NCBI RefSeq assembly: GCF_013205055.1
Contig: NZ_JABMLF010000001.1
Span: forward strand, 868,001 to 932,000
DNA: 64,000 bases
Direction: 5' to 3'
Origin: Rathayibacter sp. VKM Ac-2856
GTDB taxonomy: Bacteria; Actinomycetota; Actinomycetes; Actinomycetales; Microbacteriaceae
Positions within the stretch are counted from its first letter, which is position 1. Every line of letters begins with the position of its first letter. Under the pieces are notes generated by a model. That model was given only the letters and a program-made list of their open reading frames with translations. It did no database searches and was not told the origin of the DNA. A program made the translations under genes and the position numbers. Shown here piece after piece: positions 34,649-43,670 of this stretch.

Positions 34649-35754
34649 GCCGACGCGCTCAGCCAGCGGCGGAGGCCGTCGGCGCAGGCCGTGATCTCGT
34701 GCACGGCGACGCGCTCGTCGTCCGCGTGCGCCGTCAGCGGGTCGCCGGGGCCGTAGTTCACGGCGGGGATGCCCATCGCCGAGAACCGCGCGACGTCGGT
34801 CCAGCCGTACTTGGGCTTCGCCTCCGCGCCGACCGCGGCGATGAACGCCTGCGCCAGCGGAGCGTCGAGCCCGGGGCGCGCGCCCTCGGCCAGATCGACC
34901 ACCTCGACCTCGAAGCCCTCGAACAGCTCGCGGAGGTGAGCGACCGCCTCCTCGCCGCTCCGGTTCGGCGCGAAGCGGTAGTTAACGTGCACGGTGCAGA
35001 GGTCGGGGATGACGTTGCCCGCCACTCCCCCGCTGATGCGGACCGCGTTGACGCCCTCGCGGTAGACGAGACCCTCGATCTCGACCTCGCGGGGCTCGTA
35101 GGCCGCGAGCCGGTCGAGGATCGGGGCGGCGGCGTGGACGGCGTTCTCGCCGACCCAGCTGCGGGCGGAGTGCGCGCGGACGCCGCGGGTGATGACGTCG
35201 ACGCGCAGCGTCCCGTTGCAGCCGCCCTCGACCTCGCCCCGCGTCGGCTCGCCGAGGACGGCGAAGTCGGCGGCGAAGACGTCGGGGCGGTGCCGGGAGA
35301 GGCGGCCGAGGCCGTTGAGGTCGGACGCAACCTCCTCGTTGTCGTACCAGATCCAGGTGATGTCGACGACGGGATCCACGAGCTCGGCCGCGAGGACGAG
35401 CTGGACCGCGACGCCGGCCTTCATGTCGGTGGTGCCGCGGCCGACGAGGTGCTCGACGCCGTCGACGACCTCCTCGCGCACGGGCAGGTTGTCGTTGATC
35501 GGCACGGTGTCGAGGTGGCCCGCGATCACCACGCGCTGCGCGCGGCCGAGGTTCGTCCGGGCGACGACGGTGTGGCCGTCGCGGAGGACCTCGAGGTGCG
35601 GGTACTGCTCGAGCGCCAGCTGGACCGCGTCCGCGAGTGCCAGCTCGTCCCCGGAGACGGAGGGGACGTCGCAGATCACCCGGGTCAGGGCGATCGGATC
35701 GGAGCGCAGATCGAGGGGCGCGACGGGCGCCGGGGCGGAGGTCGGAACGGCCAT
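34645..35754 (-). CDS. dapE: Succinyl-diaminopimelate desuccinylase
   Basis: 369 residues of the M20 metallopeptidase family. It removes succinate from N-succinyl-L,L-diaminopimelate in lysine and peptidoglycan precursor synthesis. Zinc ligands are visible in VVIAGHLDTVPIND, GRGTTDMKAGVAVQ and WYDNEEVASDLNGLG, with FAVLGEPTRGEVEGGCNGTL following. Its partner dapD is divergent. The start ATG lies 6 nt after the -10 box TACCCT, so it is leaderless, and both dap promoters overlap back to back. Confidence 0.94.
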   Translation of the reverse strand: MAVPTSAPAPVAPLDLRSDPIALTRVICDVPSVSGDELALADAVQLALEQYPHLEVLRDGHTVVARTNLGRAQRVVIAGHLDTVPINDNLPVREEVVDGVEHLVGRGTTDMKAGVAVQLVLAAELVDPVVDITWIWYDNEEVASDLNGLGRLSRHRPDVFAADFAVLGEPTRGEVEGGCNGTLRVDVITRGVRAHSARSWVGENAVHAAAPILDRLAAYEPREVEIEGLVYREGVNAVRISGGVAGNVIPDLCTVHVNYRFAPNRSGEEAVAHLRELFEGFEVEVVDLAEGARPGLDAPLAQAFIAAVGAEAKPKYGWTDVARFSAMGIPAVNYGPGDPLTAHADDERVAVHEITACADGLRRWLSASA

Positions 35755-35797
35755 GCGCCCAGGGTACCGGCCGGATCCGGCGCGCTAGCCTGGGCGC
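35755..35797. promoter_or_regulatory. Back-to-back leaderless dapE/dapD promoters in a near-palindrome
   Basis: Only 43 nt separate the two start codons. Toward dapD the sequence is TAGCCT (35786-35791), GGGCGC, ATG; toward dapE it is TACCCT (35766-35761), GGGCGC, ATG. The flanks are the same 15-nt block in opposite directions. The -35 region of each promoter falls on or near the -10 box of the other. Confidence 0.7.
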
Positions 35798-36784
35798 ATG
35801 AGCCCCCAGAACACCGACGACTCCGCCGTGCCCGCGCCCGCCTCCGCCTGGGGATACGGACTCGCGACGATCGCCTCGGACGGCACGGTCCTCGACACCT
35901 GGTTCCCCGAGCCGCGGCTGGGCACGATCCCCGAGGGACGCGACCCGTGGATCGTGCCGGCGGACATCGAGGAGCAGGCGGGCGAGGACCCCCGGCGCGA
36001 GGTGCGGATCGACGTGGTGACGCTGCAGATCGACCTGCAGACCGCGCCGGCCTCGACCTCGGACGCGTACCTGCGGCTGCACCTGCTCTCGCACCTGCTC
36101 GTGCAGCCCAACACCGTCAACCTCGACGGGATCTTCGCGCACCTGCCGAACGTGGTGTGGACCAACGCGGGCCCGGTGGCGCCCGACTCGTTCACCCGCC
36201 TCCGCCCGTCACTCCGTCGCCACGGCATCCAGGCCGCGGGGATCGACAAGTTCCCGCGGCTGACCGACTACGTGACGCCGGCGAAGGTGCGCATCGCGGA
36301 CACCTCGCGGGTGCGCCTGGGGGCGCACCTCGCTCCCGGGACGACGGTGATGCACGAGGGATTCGTGAACTTCAACGCGGGCACGCTCGGCAGCTCAATG
36401 GTCGAGGGGCGGATCTCGCAGGGTGTCATCGTCGGCGACGGCTCGGACATCGGCGGCGGCGCCTCGATCATGGGAACTCTGTCCGGCGGTGGCGTGCAGC
36501 GCGTGTCGATCGGCGCGCGAGCGCTGCTCGGGGCGAACTCGGGCATCGGGATCTCGATCGGGGACGACACTGTCGTCGAGGCCGGGCTGTACGTCACGGC
36601 GGGGACGAAGGTCGTCGTGGTCGGCGGGGCTCCCCGCGCCGACGGACGTCCGCAGACGGTCAAGGCGGTCGAGCTGTCGGGCGTGCCGAACCTGCTCTTC
36701 CGCCGGAACTCGCTCACCGGCGCGGTCGAGGTGCTCCCCCGCACGGGCGCGGGCATCGAGCTGAACACGGCGCTGCACGCCTGA
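35798..36784 (+). CDS. dapD: Tetrahydrodipicolinate N-succinyltransferase
   Basis: 328 residues, the long actinobacterial form. It transfers succinate from succinyl-CoA to tetrahydrodipicolinate. The N-terminal domain has [20 protein letters not shown]; the C-terminal left-handed beta-helix has hexapeptide turns ([17 protein letters not shown] region, [37 protein letters not shown]). It makes the substrate route later used by dapC, dapE and lysA. It starts at an ATG 6 nt after TAGCCT. Confidence 0.95.
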   Translation: MSPQNTDDSAVPAPASAWGYGLATIASDGTVLDTWFPEPRLGTIPEGRDPWIVPADIEEQAGEDPRREVRIDVVTLQIDLQTAPASTSDAYLRLHLLSHLLVQPNTVNLDGIFAHLPNVVWTNAGPVAPDSFTRLRPSLRRHGIQAAGIDKFPRLTDYVTPAKVRIADTSRVRLGAHLAPGTTVMHEGFVNFNAGTLGSSMVEGRISQGVIVGDGSDIGGGASIMGTLSGGGVQRVSIGARALLGANSGIGISIGDDTVVEAGLYVTAGTKVVVVGGAPRADGRPQTVKAVELSGVPNLLFRRNSLTGAVEVLPRTGAGIELNTALHA

Positions 36785-36792
36785 GGCGGGCG

Positions 36793-37005
36793 GGTCTCGA
36801 TACGCCCGCTGCGCGGGCTGCTCGACCAGCATGGGGCGCCCCCTACGCGGGCTGCTCGACCAGCACGGCGAGCGGCCGCGGCGGCACATGCTGGTCGAGT
36901 AGCCGCGGTACGCGGCGTATCGAGACCTGCCCGACGACGGACGCGGGGTCTCGATACGCCCGCGGCGCGGGCTACTCGACCAGCATGACGCGGCGCATCG
37001 AGACC
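36793..37005. repeat. Intergenic palindromic repeat cluster, locus C
   Basis: Two direct family copies (36793-36833 and 36947-36987), one inverted copy (36887-36927), a partial copy (36845-36867) and an inverted tail CGGCGCATCGAGACC (36991-37005). They fill the 229-nt gap between the convergent dapD and gltA genes and nothing else is visible there. Confidence 0.9.
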
Positions 37006-37013
37006 GCCCGGCG

Positions 37014-38384
37014 TCAGTGGCCGGTGGGCCAGTGGCGCTCGGGGGCGCCCGTGTAGAGCTGCTGCGGGCGGCCGATCTTGGTCTGCTTGTCGGTGTTCAT
37101 CTCGCGCCAGTGCGCGATCCAGCCGGGCAGGCGGCCGATCGCGAAGAGGACGGTGAACATCCGCGTCGGGAAGCCCATCGCCTTGTAGATGACGCCGGTG
37201 TAGAAGTCGACGTTCGGGTAGAGGCGGCGCTCCTTGAAGTAGTCGTCCTCCAGCGCGAGCGCCTCGAGCTCCATCGCGATGTCGAGCAGCGGGTCCTTGA
37301 CGCCGAGCGCCTGCAGGACCTCGGACGCGCTCTCCTTCACGAGCTTCGCGCGGGGGTCGTAGTTCTTGTACACCCGGTGGCCGAAGCCCATCAGGCGGAC
37401 GCCCTCCTCCTTGTTCTTCACCCGCTCGACGAAGGTCTGCACGCTCTCGCCGGACTCGCGGATGCGGCCGAGCATCGTCAGCACGGCCTCGTTCGCGCCG
37501 CCGTGCAGCGGGCCGAAGAGGGCGTTGATGCCCGCCGAGACGGAGGCGTAGAGGTTGGCCTCGGTCGAGCCGACCAGGCGGACCGTGGAGGTCGAGGCGT
37601 TCTGCTCGTGGTCCTCGTGCAGGATCAGCAGGCGGTCGAGCGCCTTCGAGAGCACCGGGTCGACCTCGAACGGCTCGGCCATCGTGCCGAAGTTCAGGCG
37701 GAGGAAGTTGTCGACGAAGCTCAGCGAGTTGTCCGGGTAGAGGAACGCCTGGCCGATCGACTTCTTGTGCGCGTAGGCCGCCATCACCGGCAGCTTCGCC
37801 AGCAGGCGGATGGTGGTGAGCTCGACCGCCTCCGGGTCCTTCGGGTTCGAGCTGTCCTCGTAGTAGGTCGAGAGGGCCGAGACGCCGGCAGCGAGCACCG
37901 ACATCGGGTGCGCGCTGTGCGGCAGGGCGTCGAAGAAGCGCTTGAGGTCCTCGTGCAGCAGCGTGTGCCGGCGGATGCGCTCGTCGAAGCCCGCGAGCTC
38001 GTCCGCGGTGGGCAGCTCGCCGTAGATCAGCAGCCAGGCCACCTCGAGGTACGTCGCGTTCGTCGCGACCTCCTCGATCGGGTAGCCGCGGTAGCGCAGG
38101 ATCCCCTGGTCGCCGTCGATGTAGGTGATGCTCGACTTGGTGGCGGCTGTGTTGACGAAGCCGTAGTCGAGGGACATCAGACCGGTCTGCTTCGACAGCG
38201 TGGAGAAGTCGATGCTCGAGGAGCCGTCGACGCTGCGCAGCACCGGGAACTCGGCGGTGCGCTCACCGAACGTGAGCGTCACCTTCTCGGGCAGGACCTC
38301 GGCCGCGGCCGGCGCACTCTCCGTGGCGGGCTCGGGTGTCTCCACCGTCGCGGTTCCGTCGCTCTGCGTGCCGGATTCGGTCAC
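37014..38384 (-). CDS. gltA: Citrate synthase
   Basis: 456 residues, long type of citrate synthase, first enzyme of the TCA cycle. The catalytic histidines are in PLHGGANEAVLTML and MGFGHRVYKNYDPRAK, and the Asp in NVDFYTGVIYKAMGFP. The N-terminus (about 45 residues, Ser/Thr/Pro/Ala-rich) is longer than in many enzymes. Start GTG at 38384 lies behind GGGAGG. A TAGGCT hexamer on the minus strand (38507-38502) could be its -10 box, with a leader of about 110 nt. Confidence 0.95.
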   Translation of the reverse strand: MTESGTQSDGTATVETPEPATESAPAAAEVLPEKVTLTFGERTAEFPVLRSVDGSSSIDFSTLSKQTGLMSLDYGFVNTAATKSSITYIDGDQGILRYRGYPIEEVATNATYLEVAWLLIYGELPTADELAGFDERIRRHTLLHEDLKRFFDALPHSAHPMSVLAAGVSALSTYYEDSSNPKDPEAVELTTIRLLAKLPVMAAYAHKKSIGQAFLYPDNSLSFVDNFLRLNFGTMAEPFEVDPVLSKALDRLLILHEDHEQNASTSTVRLVGSTEANLYASVSAGINALFGPLHGGANEAVLTMLGRIRESGESVQTFVERVKNKEEGVRLMGFGHRVYKNYDPRAKLVKESASEVLQALGVKDPLLDIAMELEALALEDDYFKERRLYPNVDFYTGVIYKAMGFPTRMFTVLFAIGRLPGWIAHWREMNTDKQTKIGRPQQLYTGAPERHWPTGH

Positions 38385-38592
38385 AACGCCTCCCAGGTCA
38401 TCGGTCGCACCCGGGTGCGCTCGCGCGGAGCGGGCGGCGCCGGGGGCTGGAACTGTCCGGAATCCAGGGCCGTTTGTGGCGACGCTGACCGAACCCCATA
38501 CAGCCTATGGGCAAAGCTCGGGCACTGTGACACCGCCCAGTGCTCGCCCCGGTCCGTTGTGGAGATCCTTCAGGATCCGGGCCCGACGAGGG
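38385..38592. other. Intergenic region gltA-dapC
   Basis: 208 nt. It holds the gltA promoter region (possible -10 TAGGCT at 38507-38502) and, near 38565-38578, a small inverted repeat GATCCT-TC-AGGATC which could be part of a dapC terminator. Confidence 0.35.
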
Positions 38593-39702
38593 TCAGAGTC
38601 CGCCGGCCAGGCGCTCGGCGGCGGCCGCGATGCGCTCGTCGGTCGCCGTCAGGGAGAGCCGGACGTGCTCGGTGAAGTGGTCGCCGTAGAAGACGCCGGG
38701 GCCCGCGAGGACGCCCAGGCGCGCGAGACGGTCGATCGACTCCCAGGCCGGCCGGCCCTCCGTCGCCCAGAGGTAGAGACCCGCCTCGCTGCGGTCGACG
38801 CGGAAGCCGGCGGCCTCGAGAGCCGGGCGCAGGAGATCGCGGCGGGCGCGGTAGCGCTCCTTCTGCTCGGCCACGTGGTCGTCGTCGCCGAGCGCGACGA
38901 CCATCGCCTCCTGCAGCGGCGCGGGGACGATCATCCCCGCGTGCTTGCGCACCGTCACGAGCCGGGCGATCAGCGCGCTGTCGCCCGCGACGAAGGCCGC
39001 CCGGTAGCCCGCCAGGTTGGACTGCTTGCTCAGGGAGTAGACGCCGAGGACGCCGCGGCGGTCCTCGCCGACCACGCGCGGGTCGAGGACGCTCGGGATC
39101 GGCTCGTCGGCCCAGCGGCCGTCCCAGCCGAGCTCCGCGTAGCACTCGTCGCCCGCGACGACCGCGCCGAGCTCGCGCGCCCGCTCGACCGCGCGCCGCA
39201 GCGCCTCGACATCGAGGACGGCGCCGTCCGGATTGCCGGGAGAGTTCAGCCAGACCAGCCGGGTCTCGGCCGGCCACTCGTCCGGATCGTCGGAGGCCAG
39301 CACGGACGCGCCGGCGATCGCGGCGCCCATCGCGTAGGTCGGGTAGGCCGCGCGCGGGTGCACGACGACGTCGCCCTCGCCGAGGCCGAGCAGGAACGGG
39401 AGCCAGGCGACGAGCTCCTTGGAGCCGATCGTGGGCAGCACCTCGTCGGCACCGAGACCCGGGACTCCCCGCCGGCGCGCGTACCAGGCGGCGATCGCCT
39501 CGCGGAGGGCCGGGGTGCCGACGGTGGTCGGGTAGGAGTGAGCGTCCGTCGCGCGGGCGAGGGCCTCGCGGATCGGCGCGGGCGTCGGGTCGACCGGGGA
39601 GCCGATGGAGAGATCGACGATGCCGCCGGGGTGCGCGGAGGCGACCCGGGTGGCGGGGCCCATCAGGTCCCAGGGGTAGTCCGGCAGCGGTCCGAGAGCC
39701 AC
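38593..39702 (-). CDS. dapC: Succinyldiaminopimelate transaminase
   Basis: 369 residues, fold type I PLP aminotransferase. It makes N-succinyl-L,L-diaminopimelate from the ketopimelate intermediate with glutamate as donor. Seen are VDLSIGSPVDPTPAPIREAL, WLNSPGNPDGAVLD, AGDECYAELGW and the PLP lysine in YSLSKQSNLAGYRAAF. Context helps the call: fdxA then dapC is a recurrent actinobacterial pair (Rv1177-Rv1178). GTG at 39702, 10 nt after the ferredoxin stop. Confidence 0.9.
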   Translation of the reverse strand: MALGPLPDYPWDLMGPATRVASAHPGGIVDLSIGSPVDPTPAPIREALARATDAHSYPTTVGTPALREAIAAWYARRRGVPGLGADEVLPTIGSKELVAWLPFLLGLGEGDVVVHPRAAYPTYAMGAAIAGASVLASDDPDEWPAETRLVWLNSPGNPDGAVLDVEALRRAVERARELGAVVAGDECYAELGWDGRWADEPIPSVLDPRVVGEDRRGVLGVYSLSKQSNLAGYRAAFVAGDSALIARLVTVRKHAGMIVPAPLQEAMVVALGDDDHVAEQKERYRARRDLLRPALEAAGFRVDRSEAGLYLWATEGRPAWESIDRLARLGVLAGPGVFYGDHFTEHVRLSLTATDERIAAAAERLAGGL

Positions 39703-39712
39703 GGACGCGCGC

Positions 39713-40033
39713 TCAGTGGCTCTGCGGAGGGAGGACGGCGATGACCGGGTGGTCCTTCGCGATCACTCCGACCTTCGCGGCGCCGCCGGGCGAGCCGATC
39801 TCGTCGAAGAACTCGACGTTGGCCTTGTAGTAGTCGGACCACTCCTCGGGGAGGTCGTCCTCGTAGTAGATGGCCTCGACGGGGCAGACCGGCTCGCAGG
39901 CCCCGCAGTCGACGCACTCGTCGGGGTGGATGTAGAGCGAGCGCTCGCCTTCGTAGATGCAGTCGACCGGGCATTCGTCGATGCAGGCGCGGTCTTTGAC
40001 ATCGACGCACGGAAGTGCGATCACGTAGGTCAC
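39713..40033 (-). CDS. fdxA: 7Fe ferredoxin
   Basis: 106 residues of the 3Fe-4S/4Fe-4S ferredoxin family. The cysteine pattern is C-x7-C-x3-CP early ([20 protein letters not shown]) and [16 protein letters not shown] later. The C-terminal stretch [20 protein letters not shown] is typical of the mycobacterial FdxA/FdxC type. It supplies electrons to redox enzymes; partner not visible. It lies upstream of dapC and probably forms a unit with it. Confidence 0.93.
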   Translation of the reverse strand: MTYVIALPCVDVKDRACIDECPVDCIYEGERSLYIHPDECVDCGACEPVCPVEAIYYEDDLPEEWSDYYKANVEFFDEIGSPGGAAKVGVIAKDHPVIAVLPPQSH

Positions 40034-40063
40034 GGTCGTGGACGTCCCTTCGAACAGTGGTCT

Positions 40064-41275
40064 CTATCGTACGGGGAGCGGCGGGGCCTCGCTGTCAGCC
40101 GCCTGAGCCGCCGCGGCCGGGCGCGGCAGGGTGCGCACCCGGGGCCAGGCGATCACCACGAGGGCGATCAGCGCGGGCGCGAAGGTCCAGACGACGCCGA
40201 GGCCGTTGGCCGGGACGAGCACCGATCCGCCGGTGCTGCGGAGCGCGAGCAGCCCGATGGCGCCGAGCAGGCCCATCGCGGTGCAGAAGGCGACGAAGCG
40301 GTCGACCATCACGAGGCGGAGCCCGAGCAGCAGCAGGAGGACGGCGGCGAGCGAGACGGCCAGTCCGACGGGGAGGACGGCGTCGCCGACGGTGACCGTG
40401 CCCTGGTGCGCGACCGTGGTGATCGCGCCGACGACGGCGCCGGTGAGGACGGAGAGCACGCCGGAGACGACGCGCGTGGCGAGGTCGGGCCGCTCCTCCG
40501 CGACCGGCTCCGGCGGCGTCGGCGCCCCCTCGGGGCGGAAGCGCTCGACGCGGCCGATCGCGAACGGCGGACCGCTGGAGAGCCGGGCCTCGTCGCCCTC
40601 GACGACGATCTGGGTGCGGTGCGCCTCGAGTGCGGCGCGCTTCCTGGCGTGGTCCTCGTCGTCGAGCTCGATCACCACGTCGCCCGGCTCGGCGGCGGCC
40701 GCCTCCGGCAGCACCGCGAGGAAGCGGAGGCCGAGGCGCTCGGCGGCCGTCGAGGCGACGAGTGCGGCCCGGATGTGGTCCGGGTGGCCGTAGCCGCCGC
40801 CGGTGTCGTAGGAGAGGACGAGCGTCGCGCGGGTCTGGACGAGCACGGCGACGAGATCGGCGATCGCCTCCTCCTCCGGTGCCCAGGTGAAGGAGCGGGG
40901 ATCGGCCGGCTCGAGCGGGACGGGGACGCGGCCGGGACCCCACTGCATGCCGGAGTCGCGGTAGATCCGCGGCGCGAGGCCCGCGGCACGGGCGGCGGGG
41001 TCGCCGAGGAAGCGGTGGTCGGCGACGCCGAGCGCGGTGAGGGCGACGACGAGCTCGGTGGTGCGGTGCGCGGCGAGCTCGTCCGAGCCCTCGAGGTGCG
41101 CGAGATCCGTCGGGATGACCTCGCCGCACTCGCCACGGGTGGCGGTGACGACGGTGACCGCGGCGCCGTCGGCGACCAGCCGGGCGAGCGTTCCGCCCAT
41201 GGTGATCGACTCGTCGTCGGGATGGGCGTGGACCGCCACGACCCGCTCGTCGGCGCCGTCTCGCTTCGCGTCCAC
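40064..41275 (-). CDS. PIG-L deacetylase fused to a membrane domain
   Basis: About 403 residues. The N-terminal 260 are a LmbE/PIG-L zinc deacetylase: AVHAHPDDESITMGGTLA holds the metal-binding H-P-D-D, and GYGHPDHIRAALVAS the third ligand. This family includes MshB of mycothiol synthesis (Rv1170 lies in the same order in M. tuberculosis) and GlcNAc-lipid deacetylases. The C-terminal 130 residues form about four membrane helices (VVSGVLSVLTGAVVGAITTV, VLPVGLAVSLAAVLLLLLG, and two more), an unusual addition for MshB. GTG 41275 follows AAGGAGAGG. I cannot decide between MshB and another deacetylase. Confidence 0.78.
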   Translation of the reverse strand: MDAKRDGADERVVAVHAHPDDESITMGGTLARLVADGAAVTVVTATRGECGEVIPTDLAHLEGSDELAAHRTTELVVALTALGVADHRFLGDPAARAAGLAPRIYRDSGMQWGPGRVPVPLEPADPRSFTWAPEEEAIADLVAVLVQTRATLVLSYDTGGGYGHPDHIRAALVASTAAERLGLRFLAVLPEAAAAEPGDVVIELDDEDHARKRAALEAHRTQIVVEGDEARLSSGPPFAIGRVERFRPEGAPTPPEPVAEERPDLATRVVSGVLSVLTGAVVGAITTVAHQGTVTVGDAVLPVGLAVSLAAVLLLLLGLRLVMVDRFVAFCTAMGLLGAIGLLALRSTGGSVLVPANGLGVVWTFAPALIALVVIAWPRVRTLPRPAAAAQAADSEAPPLPVR

Positions 41276-41381
41276 TCTCCGCCTCTCCTTCGTCGCGCGC
41301 TCTCGTCCGCGGCTCGCTCTCGTCCGCCGCACCGGCGACCGGATGCAGGACGTCCGCCTGCCGCGCGTCGCGCGTCCCGTC

Positions 41382-41439
41382 TGGACAGGCGCTCGGGCGG
41401 CCACTACAGTCGTCCTCGGGTTAGGCAAGGCTTACCTGA
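41382..41439 (+). promoter_or_regulatory. efeUOB promoter with DtxR/IdeR-type iron box
   Basis: TGGACA (41382-41387) and TACAGT (41405-41410) are 17 nt apart, a good housekeeping promoter. Directly downstream, over the expected transcription start, lies TTAGGCAAGGCTTACCTGA (41421-41439), which closely follows the DtxR/IdeR operator consensus TTAGGTTAGGCTAACCTAA. Iron-loaded repressor bound here would block the promoter, so the genes should be expressed under iron limitation. Confidence 0.82.
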
Positions 41440-41500
41440 GGATGCGGTCCGGGGGCGGGAACCGCCCCGTCCTCCCGCGCAGACGATCAAGAGAACACAC

Positions 41501-42373
41501 GTGCTCGCAAACTACCTCATCGGCCTCCGTGAAGGCCTCGAAGCCGGCCTCGTCGTGGGCATCCTCGTCGCGTACCTGACCAAGCTGGAGCGGCGCGACG
41601 TGCTCCCCCGGCTCTGGACGGGCATCGCGGCCGCGGTCGTCCTCTCCCTGGTCACCGGCGCGATCCTCACCTGGGGGCCCTACGGCCTCAGCTTCACCGC
41701 GCAGGAGCTCCTCGGCGGCGGCCTCTCGCTGCTCGCCGTCGGCCTCGTCACCTGGATGATCTTCTGGATGGGCGCCAACGCCCGCAGCCTGAAGGGCGAG
41801 CTCGAGTCCCGGCTCGACGCCGCCGTGAGCGGCTCCGCGCTCGGCATCGTCGTGCTCGGCTTCGTCAGCGTCGGCCGCGAGGGGATCGAGACCGCGCTCT
41901 TCGTCTGGGCGAGCGTGTCCTCGAGCAGCGCCGCCTCCGGCTCCGAGGCGTGGGTCGGCACGATCGGCGCGTTCCTCGGCATCCTCAGCGCCGTCGTCGC
42001 GGCGTACCTGATCTTCCGCGGCTTCGTGCGGATCGACCTCGGCCGCTTCTTCACCTGGACGGGCGGCTTCCTCATCGTCGTCGCGGCCGGCGTGCTGCTC
42101 TACGGCGTGGGCGATCTGCAGGAGGCCGCGCTGCTGCCGGGCTGGGGCACGCCGCTGTTCGACCTCGGCCCGATCCTGCCCGCGCCGGTCGTCGCCGTGC
42201 TCGGCGGGCTCTTCAACTACACCCCCGAGCCGACGGCGCTGCAGTTCGTCGCGTGGCTCCTCTACCTCGTCGTCGTCGGCGCGCTGTTCGTCCGCCAGGT
42301 CCGCTCGCGGCGGCCGCGTCGGGGCAGCTCGACCCCGGTCGCCGCGCCCGCCCCCGCCGCCGCCTCCGTCTGA
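41501..42373 (+). CDS. efeU: Iron permease EfeU (FTR1 family)
   Basis: 290 residues, about seven membrane helices. Two copies of the iron-binding R-E-G-x-E motif of FTR1/EfeU permeases are present: GLREGLEAGL at the start and VGREGIETALF in the middle. It moves ferric iron supplied by EfeO/EfeB. GTG at 41501 opens directly on the first REGLE helix (LANYLIGLREGLEAGL). The iron box lies 62-80 nt upstream. Confidence 0.95.
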   Translation: MLANYLIGLREGLEAGLVVGILVAYLTKLERRDVLPRLWTGIAAAVVLSLVTGAILTWGPYGLSFTAQELLGGGLSLLAVGLVTWMIFWMGANARSLKGELESRLDAAVSGSALGIVVLGFVSVGREGIETALFVWASVSSSSAASGSEAWVGTIGAFLGILSAVVAAYLIFRGFVRIDLGRFFTWTGGFLIVVAAGVLLYGVGDLQEAALLPGWGTPLFDLGPILPAPVVAVLGGLFNYTPEPTALQFVAWLLYLVVVGALFVRQVRSRRPRRGSSTPVAAPAPAAASV

Positions 42374-42419
42374 TCCCGCTCCGGCGCCGCCGGAACGACC
42401 TCCCACCACCAGGAGAACC

Positions 42420-43670
42420 ATGCCCTCGCGCACTCGCCCCCGTCTCCCCCGCGTCGCCGCCGGCATCGCCGGAGCGGGAACCCTCGCCCTGCTGCTCGCC
42501 GGCTGCGTGCCGAACACGCCGGCCGCCTCCTCCGCCGCGGCCCTCGACGTCGCCATCGACGACGGCGCCTGCGCCGTGTCCGCCGCGACCGCCGAGGCCG
42601 GCGCGGTGACCTTCGCGCTCGAGAACACGGGCTCGGACGTCAACGAGTTCGAGATCCTCGCCGAGGACAAGCTCCGCATCGTCGGCGAGAAGGAGAACGT
42701 GACGCCGGGGCAGAGCGTGTCCTACGTCGCCCAGCTCGAACCCGGCACCTACTACACCGCCTGCAAGTTCCAGCAGGTCGGCGCCCCGATCGGCCTCGCC
42801 GAGTTCGTCGTGACCGGCGAGGCGACCGAGCAGTCGGCCGATGAGCAGGCCGCGACCGAGGCCGCCGTCACCAACTACGTCTCCTACGTGCAGTCGCAGT
42901 CCGGCGAGCTGCTGCCGGCCGTGACGGCCTTCGCGGAGGCGTACAAGGCGGGCGACGACGAGACGGCGCGCAGCCTCTTCGCCTCGACCCGCGTCTTCTA
43001 CGAGCGCATCGAGCCGACCGCGGAGGCCTTCGGCGACCTCGACCCGAAGATCGACTACCGCGAGGTCGACGCCGTCGCCGAGGGCCTGGACTGGACCGGC
43101 TTCCACCGCATCGAGAAGGACCTGTGGGTCCCCGCCGCCGACGCGCTGAACTCCGACGGCACGAGCGCCTGGATGGACTGGGCTCCGTCGACCCCCGAGC
43201 AGCGGACCGCCTTCGCCGACGGCCTGGTCTCGGACGTGCAGGACCTCTACGACCTCGTCGCCGCGCCGGACTTCACCGTCTCGGTCGGCGACATCTCGAA
43301 CGGCGCCATCGGCCTGCTCGACGAGGTGGCCGCGGGCAAGATCACCGGCGAGGAGGACTGGTGGTCGGGCACCGACCTGACCGACTTCGCCGCGAACGTG
43401 CAGGGCGCGGAGGTCGCCTTCGGCAACGTCGAGCCGATCGCCACCGCCTCCGGTGACGACGGAGCCGCGCTCACCGCCGAGATCGGGCAGCGCTTCGCCG
43501 AGCTCGACGCGATGCTCGCGCAGTACGGCTCGCTCGACTCCGGCTTCGTCGCGTACTCGAGCGTCACGGACGAGCAGAAGAAGGAGCTTTCGGACCAGGT
43601 GAACGCCCTCTCGGAGCCGCTGTCGCAGCTCACCCACACGGTGCTCGGCGTCGAGGAGCCCGCGGAGTAG
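42420..43670 (+). CDS. efeO: EfeO iron-uptake lipoprotein
   Basis: 416 residues. Lipoprotein signal with lipobox LLAGC (Cys near residue 29). A cupredoxin-like N-domain (about 40-140, with FEILAEDKLRIV and YYTACKFQQVG) is joined to a C-terminal M75/imelysin domain with the iron-binding H-x-x-E in WTGFHRIEKDLW. It captures ferric/ferrous iron outside the cell and hands it to EfeU. ATG 42420 follows AGGAG (aaccaccaggagaacc). It is joined to efeB by a 1-nt overlap. Confidence 0.94.
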   Translation: MPSRTRPRLPRVAAGIAGAGTLALLLAGCVPNTPAASSAAALDVAIDDGACAVSAATAEAGAVTFALENTGSDVNEFEILAEDKLRIVGEKENVTPGQSVSYVAQLEPGTYYTACKFQQVGAPIGLAEFVVTGEATEQSADEQAATEAAVTNYVSYVQSQSGELLPAVTAFAEAYKAGDDETARSLFASTRVFYERIEPTAEAFGDLDPKIDYREVDAVAEGLDWTGFHRIEKDLWVPAADALNSDGTSAWMDWAPSTPEQRTAFADGLVSDVQDLYDLVAAPDFTVSVGDISNGAIGLLDEVAAGKITGEEDWWSGTDLTDFAANVQGAEVAFGNVEPIATASGDDGAALTAEIGQRFAELDAMLAQYGSLDSGFVAYSSVTDEQKKELSDQVNALSEPLSQLTHTVLGVEEPAE

